Positions 8,812-17,599 are shown, counted from the first letter of the stretch. The stretch is DNA of 64,000 nucleotides from Rhodovulum sulfidophilum DSM 1374 (GCF_001633165.1 NZ_CP015418.1:3658001-3722000), one strand, 5' to 3'. Numbers and translations are program-made. Notes: generated by a model not told the origin, from the sequence alone.

Positions 8812-9846
8812 CTAGAGCAGGCGCAGCTCTTTCATAAGCGCGATCTGCGACTCCATCATCCGCCGCGACAGATCGTCGGTCGCGGCCTCGGACCAGTACT
8901 CGATCGCGCGGCCGCGCGCCTCGACGACATCCTCTGGGTCGAGCGTCAGGATCTCGACGCCGGCCTCCTCGAACTTGGCGAGGTATTCGCCGTTCGAGAC
9001 GATGATGTTCTGGCGCAGCGTCCCCGAGATCTCGCGCGCGGCCACGGCCAGCGCCGCCTTCTTCTGGTCGTCGAGCGCCTCATAGGCCCGGGTATTGGCG
9101 ACATAGGAGGTGGCGGTGGTCGGCTGATGCACCCCGGGCAGGATCAGGAAGGGCGCGACCTCGTGCAGGCCCTCTTCGTAATTGGCCTTGATGTCGCCGC
9201 GATCGGCGATGTCGATCAGCCCCTTGTCGAGCGCCGAATAGACCTCGGAGGTCGGCAGCGGCGAGACCGAGACGCCGAACCGCGCCATCACCGCCGACGC
9301 CAGCCCGACGAAGCGGCCCTTGAGCCCGTTCATGTCGGCGATCCTGCGGATCTCGACCCGCGAATGGATCGGCTCCTCGCCATAGACGGTCGGCGCGATA
9401 TAGGTCAGGCCCGCGGGGGCGTAGCTTTCGCGCGCCAGCTCCAGCCCGTCGCGTTCATAGAACCAGGCCTCGTACTGGTCGGCCTCGGGAAAGCCGAAGG
9501 GCACCGTCGACGAGAAGCCATGCGCCGGGATCTTGCCCGCGGTATAGCCGTCGAAGGTCTTCATCATCTCGAAGGCCCCGCCCCTGACGGCGTCGAAGGC
9601 CTGGGCCGAGGGCACGATCTGCCCGCCCGAGAAGGGGGTGATCTCGAAGGCGCCGCCGGTCAGTTCGGCGACCCGGGCACAGAATTTCTCCTCATAGCGC
9701 ATCGGCGTGGTGCCGCCGCCCCAGAGCGCCTGCATCCGCCACCTGGTGACGCCATCGGCCCGGGCCGCGCCGGTCCGGAGGAAAGCGGGTACGGCCAGGG
9801 CCGCGGCCCCGAGCTGCACCATCCTGCGTCGGGTCGTGTTCGTCAT
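8812..9846 (-). CDS. TRAP transporter substrate-binding protein (DctP family)
   Basis: A 344-residue periplasmic binding protein. The N terminus TTRRRMVQLGAAALAVPAFL is a twin-arginine-type signal, with probable cleavage after ARA near residue 31. The mature part has the DctP fold: WRMQALWGGGTT at the start, AWFYERDGLELARESY in the middle, and a conserved arginine region near EIRRIADMNGLKGRF. The ATG at 9846 follows a GGAG site and lies 25 bases after the HMG-CoA reductase stop, so the two are co-transcribed. The bound ligand cannot be read from sequence. Context with mevalonate enzymes on both sides of dctPQM makes mevalonate or a close hydroxy acid likely. Confidence 0.9.
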   Translation of the reverse strand: MTNTTRRRMVQLGAAALAVPAFLRTGAARADGVTRWRMQALWGGGTTPMRYEEKFCARVAELTGGAFEITPFSGGQIVPSAQAFDAVRGGAFEMMKTFDGYTAGKIPAHGFSSTVPFGFPEADQYEAWFYERDGLELARESYAPAGLTYIAPTVYGEEPIHSRVEIRRIADMNGLKGRFVGLASAVMARFGVSVSPLPTSEVYSALDKGLIDIADRGDIKANYEEGLHEVAPFLILPGVHQPTTATSYVANTRAYEALDDQKKAALAVAAREISGTLRQNIIVSNGEYLAKFEEAGVEILTLDPEDVVEARGRAIEYWSEAATDDLSRRMMESQIALMKELRLL

Positions 9847-9871
9847 GGATCTGTCTCCGATTTTCAACACT

Positions 9872-11176
9872 TCAGGCACCTTTAAGAACCAGTCTGGCAT
9901 GGGCGACACTGACATCGCCCGCCGCGACCATGGCTTTCGCCACCCGGTCGACCTCGCCGCCCGTCGCCCCGGCGGTGATCGCGATATTGCGGGCATGAAG
10001 CGCCATGTGACCGCGCTGGATGCCCTCGGTTGCAAGCGCCCTAAGCGCCGCCATGTTCTGCGCCAGCCCGACCGCGGCCGTGACCTCGGCCAGTTCCTGC
10101 GCCGAGCCGATCCCCATCAGTTTCAGCGCCGCCTGCGCCGCCGGATGGGTGCGCGTCGCCCCGCCCACGATGCCCAGCGCCATCGGCAGCTCCAGCGTGC
10201 CGACCAGCGCGCCGCCGGCGCCGATTTCCCAGGTACTCAGCGAGGTATAGCGTCCCGACCGCGCGGCATAGGCATGTGCCCCCGCCTCGATCGCGCGCCA
10301 GTCATTGCCGGTCGCCAGCACGACCGGATCGATGCCGTTCATGATGCCCTTGTTATGGGTCGCGGCGCGGTAGGGGTCGATCAGCGCCAGCGCGCAGGCC
10401 TCGACGATCCGCCGCGCGACATCCGCCCCGTCATGGGCCTTCGTGCTCAGCGCCTCGGCCGGCACCCGGACGCTGGCCGTGACCACCCGCCGGTCGGCGA
10501 GGTTCGACAGGATGCGCAGCCGCACCTGCCCGCCCGAGATCTCCTCGACCCGGGGCGCCAGCCGCTCGGCCATCGAATTGACCGCGTTCGCCCCCATCGA
10601 GTCGCGCACATCCACCAGCAGATGCATCACAGTCATCGGTCCGATCGGCGAGGTCGCGAACACCTCGATCTCGATATCCTTGCAGCCGCCACCCAGCTCG
10701 ACCAGCATGCTGTCGCGGCTGTTGGCAAGCGCGATCAGCTCGTCGCGATGCGCCAGCAGCAGGGCACGCGCTCCGAACGGATCACCGAGACCCAGGATCT
10801 GGATCTGGGCGCGCATGATCGGCGCGGTCGAACTGGCGGTGAAACCGCCGCCCGCGCGGGCGAGCTTGGCCATGTAGGAGGCCGCGGCCACGACCGAGGG
10901 CTCCTCGACCGCCATCGGCACCAGATAGTCGCGCCCGTTGACGGTGAAATTCGTGGCAACCCCGAGCGGCAGCTCGAAGGTGCCGATGGCATTCTCGATC
11001 ATGCCGTCGGCGCGCGACACCGAAAGCGCGGGGCGATCCGACAGCGCCTCGAGTGCGTCCGGCGCAAGCCCGGCCGCCGCGGCGACCGCCGCGTGCCGCT
11101 CTGCAGGGGATTTGTCGCGCAGCCCCTCGATCCGCGACAGGACGCTCGCTTCCGGTTCAGATGCGCTGTCCGTCAT
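9872..11176 (-). CDS. mvaA: Hydroxymethylglutaryl-CoA reductase, class II (degradative type)
   Basis: A 434-residue class II HMG-CoA reductase. Catalytic residues expected from the Pseudomonas mevalonii enzyme are present: Glu61 in MIENAIG, Lys276 in HNKGIMNG, Asp292 in GNDWRA and a histidine (390 or 394) in [12 protein letters not shown]. The dinucleotide site is [13 protein letters not shown] near residue 192. Class II enzymes often oxidise mevalonate with NAD and CoA to HMG-CoA, although some class II enzymes act in the biosynthetic direction. The start at 11176 has a strong GGGAGGAG site; upstream in-frame codons do not look coding. It leads the operon mvaA-dctPQM-mvk-pmk-mvaD. No HMG-CoA lyase or synthase is nearby. 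Confidence 0.93.
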   Translation of the reverse strand: MTDSASEPEASVLSRIEGLRDKSPAERHAAVAAAAGLAPDALEALSDRPALSVSRADGMIENAIGTFELPLGVATNFTVNGRDYLVPMAVEEPSVVAAASYMAKLARAGGGFTASSTAPIMRAQIQILGLGDPFGARALLLAHRDELIALANSRDSMLVELGGGCKDIEIEVFATSPIGPMTVMHLLVDVRDSMGANAVNSMAERLAPRVEEISGGQVRLRILSNLADRRVVTASVRVPAEALSTKAHDGADVARRIVEACALALIDPYRAATHNKGIMNGIDPVVLATGNDWRAIEAGAHAYAARSGRYTSLSTWEIGAGGALVGTLELPMALGIVGGATRTHPAAQAALKLMGIGSAQELAEVTAAVGLAQNMAALRALATEGIQRGHMALHARNIAITAGATGGEVDRVAKAMVAAGDVSVAHARLVLKGA

Positions 11177-11480
11177 CTGTGTCTCCTCCCGATCCTCGTG
11201 CGGCATGCCACCGCCCCGAGTCGGGATTATCCTGAGATTTGGGCAATTTCCACCGGACTGCACCCATTATGTTGCGGACATGCGCCCCGGAGCCTTTGGG
11301 AATGACGGCCGTCACGGGGCCTCGGCGCTCGGCCGCGCATCTCCGATAGGCGCCTTGTCGCCGGAAGACAGGTCCGCATCTTGCCGCACCGGCGCGGCCG
11401 TCGAGAAAGGCTCTCGGAGAAACCGCCTTGCTCGGGCGGCAGGCCCACTGGCCGGTCCAGGTGTTCGCGCGGCGCGAGCC
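11177..11480. other. Non-coding stretch upstream of the mevalonate operon
   Basis: This is the first part of a 684-base gap with no supported gene. It must contain the promoter of the leftward mvaA operon. A short AT-richer patch around 11222-11275 is the most promoter-like part, but I could not fix -35/-10 boxes. Open frames across it lack ribosome sites and family resemblance. Confidence 0.5.
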
Positions 11481-11636
11481 CTAGCAGGCTGCTGAAAAAG
11501 TCATGAGACGAAGGCGTTGGTGTGAGAATACCCCATTCACGGCTTCTCTCGTTGCGTTGCATGGGGCTCATCGTGCTGGGCGCCGATGAATTTGACGACA
11601 ATGGTCGCCGCAAGACGTTTTTCAGCGGCCTGCTAG
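11481..11636. mobile_element. MITE-like element, about 156 bases, with terminal inverted repeats and CTAG ends
   Basis: The left end reads TAGCAGGCTGCTGAAAAAG (from 11482) and the right end is its near-complement, TTTTTCAGCGGCCTGCTA (ending 11635). The arms are about 20 bases with a few mismatches. CTAG occurs at both outer edges (11481-11484 and 11633-11636), as expected of a palindromic target duplication. The interior has no transposase. GCAGGCTGCTGAAAAA-type ends are typical of IS1182/IS5-like elements, so this is probably a non-autonomous derivative or solo remnant. Family assignment is from memory of such ends. Confidence 0.6.
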
Positions 11637-11784
11637 AGGCTAGAGCAAAGGGAAAAGGGCCGGCCGACCATGGCGCCCAGGACCGGCCCAGCCCGGCGGC
11701 CAATGTCAGAGGTCCAGTAATCAGGCAAACAGTATCAGGGGAACCGTTTCGAGGAAACAGTATCGAACGGGCTAGCCTCAACAG

Positions 11785-11808
11785 CCGATGCCCCCGAAGG
11801 GGCATCGG
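11785..11808 (-). terminator. Terminator hairpin after the octad-repeat gene
   Basis: A perfect ten-base stem CCGATGCCCC / GGGGCATCGG with a four-base CGAA loop lies about 50 bases past the stop of the repeat-protein gene. There is no strong U-run on the leftward transcript. Two direct copies of AAACAGTATC lie further downstream, at about 11725 and 11749. Confidence 0.6.
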
Positions 11809-11860
11809 TCGGAACCGCGCGGAGCAGACCCGGTCTTCGCGCAGCTCCCGGCGCGCCGGA

Positions 11861-14800
11861 TTAGAGGAACAGCGCGTTCAGCTGCGCCGTCGACATCGCC
11901 GCGAGCTGGGTCGAGGTGAAGGCCTCGGTCTGTGTATCCGACAGCGCGGCGATATCGTCGGTCTGCAAGGCCGCGACCTGGGTGGTTGACAGCGCCGCGA
12001 TCTGTTGCGAGTTGAACCCGCCCATCTGCCTGGTCGTGAAGGCCTGGATCGAGGCGGTACCGAACCCGCCGATGCTGGAGGTCGAGATATTGCCGATCTG
12101 CAGCGTGCTGAGCGCGGTGACCTGCGCGGTGGTCAGTGCCGCCGCCTGCGCCGAGGTGAGGCCCGAAATGCCTTCCGAGGTCAGCCCGCGGATCGCCGAG
12201 GTATCGAGCCGGACCAGATCGGCCGTCTCCATCGCCGCCATCTGGACCGAACTTATCCCCCGGATCTGCACCGAAGAAAGCTCGGCCGCCTGCGCTGTCG
12301 ACAAGGCCACGATACTGGCGGTCCCGAGCCCCTCGATGGCCGAGACGCCGAGCCTCCTGATCTGATCGGTCGAGAGCGCGGCCATCTGCGCCGTGGTCAG
12401 CCCCGCGGTCTGGGTCGCGCCGAGCCCGTTGATCGCCCGCGTGCTCAGGGCGCCGATCTGGGCGGTGGTCATCGCGGCCAGCTGCGTCGAGGAGAGGTTG
12501 CCAAGTACCGCGCTGCTGAGCCCCGCGCTCTGCGCCGTCGTGATCGCCGCCATCTGCGCGGTCGTCAGCCCGGCCACCTGATCGGCCCCGAAGCCCCGGA
12601 TCGCCGACGTGTCGAGCCGGACAAGATCGGCGGTCTCCATCGCCGCGATCTGGGTCGAGCCCAGCCCGGCAATCTGGATCGAGGACAGTTCGCCCGCCTG
12701 CGCCGTACTGAGCGCGACGATGCTGGCGGTCCCCAGCCCGGACATGGCCGAACCGCCCAGCGACCTGATCTGGTCGGTCGAGAGCGCGGCCATCTGCGCC
12801 GTGGTCAGGCCCTCGGTCTGGGTCGAGCTCAGCCCGCGCAGCGACCGCGTGCTCAGCGAACCGACCTGCGCCGTGGTCATCGCCGCCATCTGGGCCGAAG
12901 AAAAGCCGGACAGGGTGATGTTGGACATGACTGCGGCCTGCGTCGTGGTCAGGGCCGCGACCTGCGCGGTCGTGAGCCCGGCCACCTGATCGACCCCGAG
13001 ACCGCGCATCGCCGAGGTGCCGAGCCGGACCAGATCGGCAGTCTCCATCGCTGCCACCTGGGTCGAACTCAGCGCGCCGACCTGGGTCGAGGACAGCTCG
13101 GCCGCCTGCGCCGTCGAAATCGCGACGATATTCGTCGTCCCGAGACCCGAGATCGCAGAGCTGCCCAGCACCCGGATCTGGTCGGTCGAGAGCCGGACAA
13201 GCTGCGCCGTGGTCAGGCCCTCGGTCTGGGTCGCGCCCAGGCCCTTCATCGCCAATGTGCTCAGCGCGTCGATCTGCGCCGTGGTCAGCGCCGCCATCTG
13301 GGTCGAGGACAGCTCGCCCAGCATCGCGCGGCTCAGAACCGCGGTCTGGGCCGTGGTGATCGCCGCCACCTGGGCGGTCGTCAGCCCGTCGATCTGATCA
13401 CCGCTGAAGCCCCGGATCGCGGCCGTGGACAGCCGGACCAGATCGGCGGTTTCCATCGCCGCCATCTGGGTCGAGCTCAGCGCCCGGATCTGCAGCGACG
13501 AAAGCTCGGCCGCCTGCGCCGTCGAAATCGCGACGATATTCGCGGTCCCGAGGCCCTCGATGGCCGAGACGCCCAGCCCCTTGATCTGGTCGGTCGAGAG
13601 CCCGGCAAGCTGTGCCGTAGTCAGCCCCGCGGTCTGGGTCGCGCCGAGCCCCCTGATCGCGCGCGAGCTCAGCGCGCCGATCTGCGCCGTGGTCATCGCC
13701 GCCATCTGGGTCGAGGACAGACCGCCCAGCGCCGTGTCGCTCAGCACCGCGGCCTGCGCGGTGGTCAGCGCGGCCACCTGGGCCGTGGTCAGCCCCCCGA
13801 CCTGTTCCGAGCCCAACCCCTTGACCGCAAGCGTCGAGAGCCGGACCAGATCTCCGGTCTCCATCGCCGCGACCTGGGTCGAACTCAGCGCGGCGATCTG
13901 GGTCGAGGACAGCTCGGCCGCCTGCGCGGTCGAGAGCGCCACGATATTCGCGGTCCCGAGACCCGCCATCGCCGAACTGCCCAGCGCCCGGATCTGGTCG
14001 GTCGAGAGCCGGGCAAGCTGTGCCGTGGTCAGCCCCGCGGTCTGGGTCGAGGTCAGCCCCCTGATCGCGATCGAACCGAGCGCGTCGACCTGCGCCGTGG
14101 TCAGCGCCCCGAGCTGTATCGAGGATAGTCCGCCCAGAAGCGTACTGCTCATCACCGCGGCCTGTGCGGTGGTGAAGGCCGCAACCTGCGCGGTCGACAG
14201 CCCCTCGATCTGGTCGCCGCCGAAGCCGCGCATGCTGGCGGTCGAGACCGTGACCAGATCGGCCGTCTGCATCGCCGCGACCTGGGTCGAGCTCAGCGCC
14301 GCGATCTGGGTCGAGGACAGCTCGGCCGTCTGTGCGGTCGAAAGCGCCACGATATTCGCGGTCCCGAGACCCGCCATCGCCGAACTGCCCAGCGCCCGGA
14401 TCTGATCGGTCGAGAGCCGGGCAAGCTGCGCCGTGGTCAGCCCCGCAGTCTGGGTCGAGGTCAGCCCCCTGATCGCCAGCGAGCCGAGCGCGTCGACCTG
14501 CGCCGTGGTCAGGGCCGCCATCTGGGTCGAGGACAGGCCCGACAGCGTCCGGCTGCTCATCACCGCGGCCTGCGCCGTGGTCAGCGCCGCCACCTGCGCG
14601 GTCGACAGGCCCGCCACCTGGGTGCTGCCGAGCCCGCGCATCGCCATCGTCGAGAGGGCAACCAGATCGGCCGTCTGCATCGCCGCGATCTGGGTCGAGC
14701 TCAGCGCCGCAACCTGCGTCGAGGAAATCTCGGCGGCCTGCGCGGTCGAGAGCGCCACGATATTCGCGGTCCCGAGACCCGCCATCGCCGAACTGCCCAG

Positions 14801-15442
14801 CGCCCGGATCTGGCCGGTCGAAAGCCTGGCAAGCTGCGCCGTGGTCAGCCCCTCGGTCTGGGTCGAGGTCAGCCCCCTGATCGCCAGCGAGCTCAGCGCG
14901 CCGACCTGCGCCGTGGTCAGGGCCGCCATCTGGGTCGAGGACAGGCCCGACAGCGTCACGCTGCTCATCACCCCTGCCTGCGCCGTGGTCAGCGCCGCCA
15001 CCTGCGCGGTCGACAGGCCCGCCACCTGGGAGCTGCCCAACCCGCGCATCGCCACCGTCGAGAGCGTCACCAGATCGGCCGTCTGCATCGCCGCGACCTG
15101 GGTCGAGCTCAGCGCCGAGATCTGCCGCGACGACAGCTCGGCCGCTTGGGCGGTGGTCAGCGCGACGATGCTGTCGGTCGTGAGCCCATTGATCGCCCGT
15201 GACGAGAGCTGCCTGATCTGGTCTGTCGAGAAGTTGGCCATTTGCGCCGTGCTCAGACCCGACGCCTGCACCGAGCCGATGCCGCGGATCGCCGACGGGG
15301 TCAGCGCGCCGATCTGCGCCGTACTCATCGCCCCCATCTGTGCCGAACTGATACTGGCGATATCGCTGCTGGTCAGGGACGCAATGGTGGCAGTGGTCAA
15401 CGCCGCGATCTGCGCGGTGGACAGGTTGCTGAGGGTCGACAT
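11861..15442 (-). CDS. Giant octapeptide-repeat protein, probable type I secreted surface protein
   Basis: A 1193-residue protein that, after 11 N-terminal residues, is an unbroken run of about 147 eight-residue units with consensus (I/V/M)-x-A/G-L-S/T-S/T-x-Q, for example IAALTTAQ and VAALSSTQ. The octads are organised into 136-residue super-units marked by AMQTADLV or AMETADLV. Composition is dominated by Ala, Leu, Ser, Thr, Gly and Gln; Cys and Trp are absent and Pro and Lys are rare. No Sec signal is seen. The C terminus ends STAQLNALFL, compatible with a type I secretion tail. The start at 15442 follows a GGAG site. Neighbours are a divergent GT41 glycosyltransferase and an ABC/HlyD export pair, so it is probably their substrate. 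I do not recognise a named family. Confidence 0.85.
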   Translation of the reverse strand: MSTLSNLSTAQIAALTTATIASLTSSDIASISSAQMGAMSTAQIGALTPSAIRGIGSVQASGLSTAQMANFSTDQIRQLSSRAINGLTTDSIVALTTAQAAELSSRQISALSSTQVAAMQTADLVTLSTVAMRGLGSSQVAGLSTAQVAALTTAQAGVMSSVTLSGLSSTQMAALTTAQVGALSSLAIRGLTSTQTEGLTTAQLARLSTGQIRALGSSAMAGLGTANIVALSTAQAAEISSTQVAALSSTQIAAMQTADLVALSTMAMRGLGSTQVAGLSTAQVAALTTAQAAVMSSRTLSGLSSTQMAALTTAQVDALGSLAIRGLTSTQTAGLTTAQLARLSTDQIRALGSSAMAGLGTANIVALSTAQTAELSSTQIAALSSTQVAAMQTADLVTVSTASMRGFGGDQIEGLSTAQVAAFTTAQAAVMSSTLLGGLSSIQLGALTTAQVDALGSIAIRGLTSTQTAGLTTAQLARLSTDQIRALGSSAMAGLGTANIVALSTAQAAELSSTQIAALSSTQVAAMETGDLVRLSTLAVKGLGSEQVGGLTTAQVAALTTAQAAVLSDTALGGLSSTQMAAMTTAQIGALSSRAIRGLGATQTAGLTTAQLAGLSTDQIKGLGVSAIEGLGTANIVAISTAQAAELSSLQIRALSSTQMAAMETADLVRLSTAAIRGFSGDQIDGLTTAQVAAITTAQTAVLSRAMLGELSSTQMAALTTAQIDALSTLAMKGLGATQTEGLTTAQLVRLSTDQIRVLGSSAISGLGTTNIVAISTAQAAELSSTQVGALSSTQVAAMETADLVRLGTSAMRGLGVDQVAGLTTAQVAALTTTQAAVMSNITLSGFSSAQMAAMTTAQVGSLSTRSLRGLSSTQTEGLTTAQMAALSTDQIRSLGGSAMSGLGTASIVALSTAQAGELSSIQIAGLGSTQIAAMETADLVRLDTSAIRGFGADQVAGLTTAQMAAITTAQSAGLSSAVLGNLSSTQLAAMTTAQIGALSTRAINGLGATQTAGLTTAQMAALSTDQIRRLGVSAIEGLGTASIVALSTAQAAELSSVQIRGISSVQMAAMETADLVRLDTSAIRGLTSEGISGLTSAQAAALTTAQVTALSTLQIGNISTSSIGGFGTASIQAFTTRQMGGFNSQQIAALSTTQVAALQTDDIAALSDTQTEAFTSTQLAAMSTAQLNALFL
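12242..15097 (-). repeat. Seven consecutive 408-base super-repeats inside the octad-repeat gene
   Basis: The segment encoding AM(Q/E)T(A/G)DLV recurs every 408 bases (17 octads, 136 codons), at about 15097, 14689, 14281, 13873, 13465, 13057, 12649 and 12241. Copies are similar but not identical, with the closest pairs near the 5' end of the gene. Partial degenerate units lie on both sides. The pattern indicates expansion by unequal recombination of a multi-octad block, on top of the basic 24-base period. Confidence 0.85.
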
Positions 15443-15681
15443 TTGGCTCCGGGTCCGATTCGGGGGAGGACGCCGCGCTTTCTCGCGCGCATCCGCCAGT
15501 CAGTCGAAGTCGTGCTGACTTCGCATTTGCGCCAGCCTGCGCCCGGATATGTAAACAAGCGCCTAAACGACGCCCGAGGACCGTAGAACTCTTCCTAAAC
15601 ATCGCGGCGTTTTTTGCACGCGCCCGGCAATCCCGTCTTAACCGTGAAGCGCGAGTTTTCCTCAAACCGAGGAGACTCCCG
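15443..15681. promoter_or_regulatory. Divergent promoter region between repeat protein and GT41 gene
   Basis: This 239-base gap, AT-richer than its flanks around 15545-15660, must hold promoters for both the leftward repeat-protein gene and the rightward glycosyltransferase. Shared control of substrate and modifying enzyme would follow naturally. No operator or clear -35/-10 pair could be fixed by eye. Confidence 0.45.
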
Positions 15682-17538
15682 ATGACCGACATGCCCCAGA
15701 CCGCCTTCCCGCCCAGCGGCGGCCCGACCCCGCCCGCCGGGTTCCTGTCCGGCAACGGAGGCGCGAAAGACCTGCCGCCGGATCTCGACGCCCTGACCCG
15801 CCAGGCCGCGGCCTGCGGCGATGCCGCGGCCGTCGTCGAGCTTGCTGCCCGGACACCCGAGGCGGCGGCCAGGCTCTACCGGATCTGGCTCGAACTCAAC
15901 GGCGCCCGCCCGGACGCCTGGGCCGCCTGGTTCAACCTCTCGGTCCTGCTCAACGCCGCAGGCGATCTCGCCGGAGCCTATGAGGCGGCCGCGCAGGCCC
16001 ACCGGATCAAGCCCGACCTCTGGCAGGCCGCTCTGGCCGCGGGCCAGGCTGCCGAAGCGCTCGGCGACCGCGCCGCCGCCATCGCCTTCCTGCGCCAGGC
16101 CCTGCCGCCCGCCGAGGGCCGGGTGGCGCTGCACAAGCAACTCGGGCGGATGCTGGAACTCGACAAGCGGCTCGACGCCTCGGCAGAGGAGCTGCGCGCC
16201 TCGTTGCTGATCGACCCGCACCAGCCCGACGTGATCCAGCATCTGGTGCATACGCGACAGAAAATGGCCGCCTGGCCGGTGACCGAGCTTCGGGTGCCCG
16301 GGCTCACCGCCACCGAGGCCGAGCTGTGGTGCGGCCCACTGGCCACGCTCGCACTCCATGACGACCCCGCGATGCAGCGCCGTGTCGCCGCCGACTGGAT
16401 CGCGCGGAACGTTCCCGATCCGGGGCAGCGCCTCGCGCCTGCTGCCGGCTATCGCCACGACCGGGTGCGGGTTGGCTATCTCTCCTCCGATTTCTGCCGC
16501 CATGCCATGAGCTACCTGATCGCCGAACTGCTGGAACGCCATGACCGCGACCGGTTCGAGATCACCGGCTATTGCGACTCGCCCGAAGACGGCAGCGACA
16601 TCCGGGCCCGCATCCTCGCCGCGCTGGACCGCCATGTTCCGATCGGAGCGCTCGGCGACGAAGAGGCCGCGCGACGCATCCGCGCCGACGAGATCGACAT
16701 CCTGATCGACCTCAACGGGCTGACCAGCGGCGGTCGCCCCGGTATCCTGCGCTGGAAGCCGGCACCGGTGCAGGCGACCTATCTGGGCTATATCGGCTCG
16801 GTGCCCCTGCCCGAGCTCGACTGGCTGCTTTGCGACGCGATCACCGTGCCCGAGGCCGAGACCGAGAACTACGCGCCCGCGCCGCTGCGGATCGAAGGCT
16901 GCTATCAGGCCAATGACGGCCGCGCGCCAGAGCTGCCCGAGGTCAGTCGCGCCAGCGAGGGCCTGCCCGAAGACCGATTCGTCTTCGTCTGCGTCTCGCA
17001 TCACTACAAGATCACCGCGCCGGTCTTCGCCGCCTGGTGCCGGATCGCGGCTGCCGCGCCCGAGGCGCTGTTCTGGCTGATCGAGGACACCCACGAAAGC
17101 GTCGCCGCGTTATCAGAGCGCTGGCAGGCGGCGGGCCTCGCCCCCGACCGGCTGATTTTCGCGCCCCGGGTCGACCCCGCACGCTACCGGGCGCGGCTGG
17201 CACTCGGCGATCTCTTCCTCGACACCACGCCCTATAATGCAGGCACCATAGCCTCGGACGCGCTGCGGATGGGGCTGCCCGTGCTGACCCTGGCCGGACG
17301 CAGCTTTTCGGCGCGGATGGGGGCAAGCCTCCTCACGGCGGTCGGCTTGACCGAGTGCATCGCCACCGATCCCGAGGACTACATGCGCCGCGCCGTGGCG
17401 ATGGCCACCGATCCCTCACATCGCCCCGGCCTGCGGGGCCCGGCCCTTGCGGCGCGCTGGCGCGCGACGCTCGGCGACGGCTCCGCTTTCGCCCGCCGTT
17501 TCGAGGCCGCTCTCATTTCGGTCCTGAAACGGCCCTGA
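15682..17538 (+). CDS. GT41-family (O-GlcNAc transferase/SPINDLY-like) glycosyltransferase with TPR region
   Basis: A 618-residue protein. Residues about 60-215 are Ala/Leu-rich helical repeats of TPR type (NLSVLLNAAGDLAGAYEAAA, AAGQAAEALGDRAAAIAFLR). From about 260 on it is a GT41 catalytic region: RVGYLSSDFCRHAMSYLI, DILIDLNGLTSGGRPGILRW, APVQATYLGYIGS, and the C-terminal DLFLDTTPYNAGTIASDALR with GLPVLTLAGRSFSARMGASL. Such enzymes transfer a sugar from a UDP- or other nucleotide donor to Ser/Thr (or Asn, as in HMW1C) of proteins in the cytoplasm. The start has a GAGGAG site. The neighbouring Ser/Thr-rich repeat protein is an obvious candidate acceptor; this is inference. Confidence 0.88.
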   Translation: MTDMPQTAFPPSGGPTPPAGFLSGNGGAKDLPPDLDALTRQAAACGDAAAVVELAARTPEAAARLYRIWLELNGARPDAWAAWFNLSVLLNAAGDLAGAYEAAAQAHRIKPDLWQAALAAGQAAEALGDRAAAIAFLRQALPPAEGRVALHKQLGRMLELDKRLDASAEELRASLLIDPHQPDVIQHLVHTRQKMAAWPVTELRVPGLTATEAELWCGPLATLALHDDPAMQRRVAADWIARNVPDPGQRLAPAAGYRHDRVRVGYLSSDFCRHAMSYLIAELLERHDRDRFEITGYCDSPEDGSDIRARILAALDRHVPIGALGDEEAARRIRADEIDILIDLNGLTSGGRPGILRWKPAPVQATYLGYIGSVPLPELDWLLCDAITVPEAETENYAPAPLRIEGCYQANDGRAPELPEVSRASEGLPEDRFVFVCVSHHYKITAPVFAAWCRIAAAAPEALFWLIEDTHESVAALSERWQAAGLAPDRLIFAPRVDPARYRARLALGDLFLDTTPYNAGTIASDALRMGLPVLTLAGRSFSARMGASLLTAVGLTECIATDPEDYMRRAVAMATDPSHRPGLRGPALAARWRATLGDGSAFARRFEAALISVLKRP

Positions 17539-17555
17539 TCCGCCCCCGCCGTCCG

Positions 17556-17599
17556 CCGGAGTGTTTCGCCCAGGCTGAGGCCCGCGCGAAACACTCCGG
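17556..17599. terminator. Bidirectional terminator hairpin
   Basis: A perfect 14-base stem (CCGGAGTGTTTCGC / GCGAAACACTCCGG) with a 16-base loop lies just past the GT41 stop and before the stop of the convergent methyltransferase. No long T-run follows on either strand. Confidence 0.65.

Noticed and set aside
12242..15097. The 408-base copies as an assembly duplication
   Set aside because: Copies differ from one another at many positions and the reading frame is continuous, so they are real diverged repeats.
11861..15442. Possible CRISPR-like or satellite array because of regular short repeats
   Set aside because: The period is 24 bases, with every unit in frame and diverged as coding sequence, no spacer/repeat alternation and no cas genes.
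13398..15755. Long open frames in other phases across the octad-repeat gene (for example 785 codons leftward and 707 codons rightward at 12005-14128)
   Set aside because: They are by-products of the 24-base periodicity. Once one unit lacks stops in a frame, all copies do. They lack ribosome sites and natural composition.
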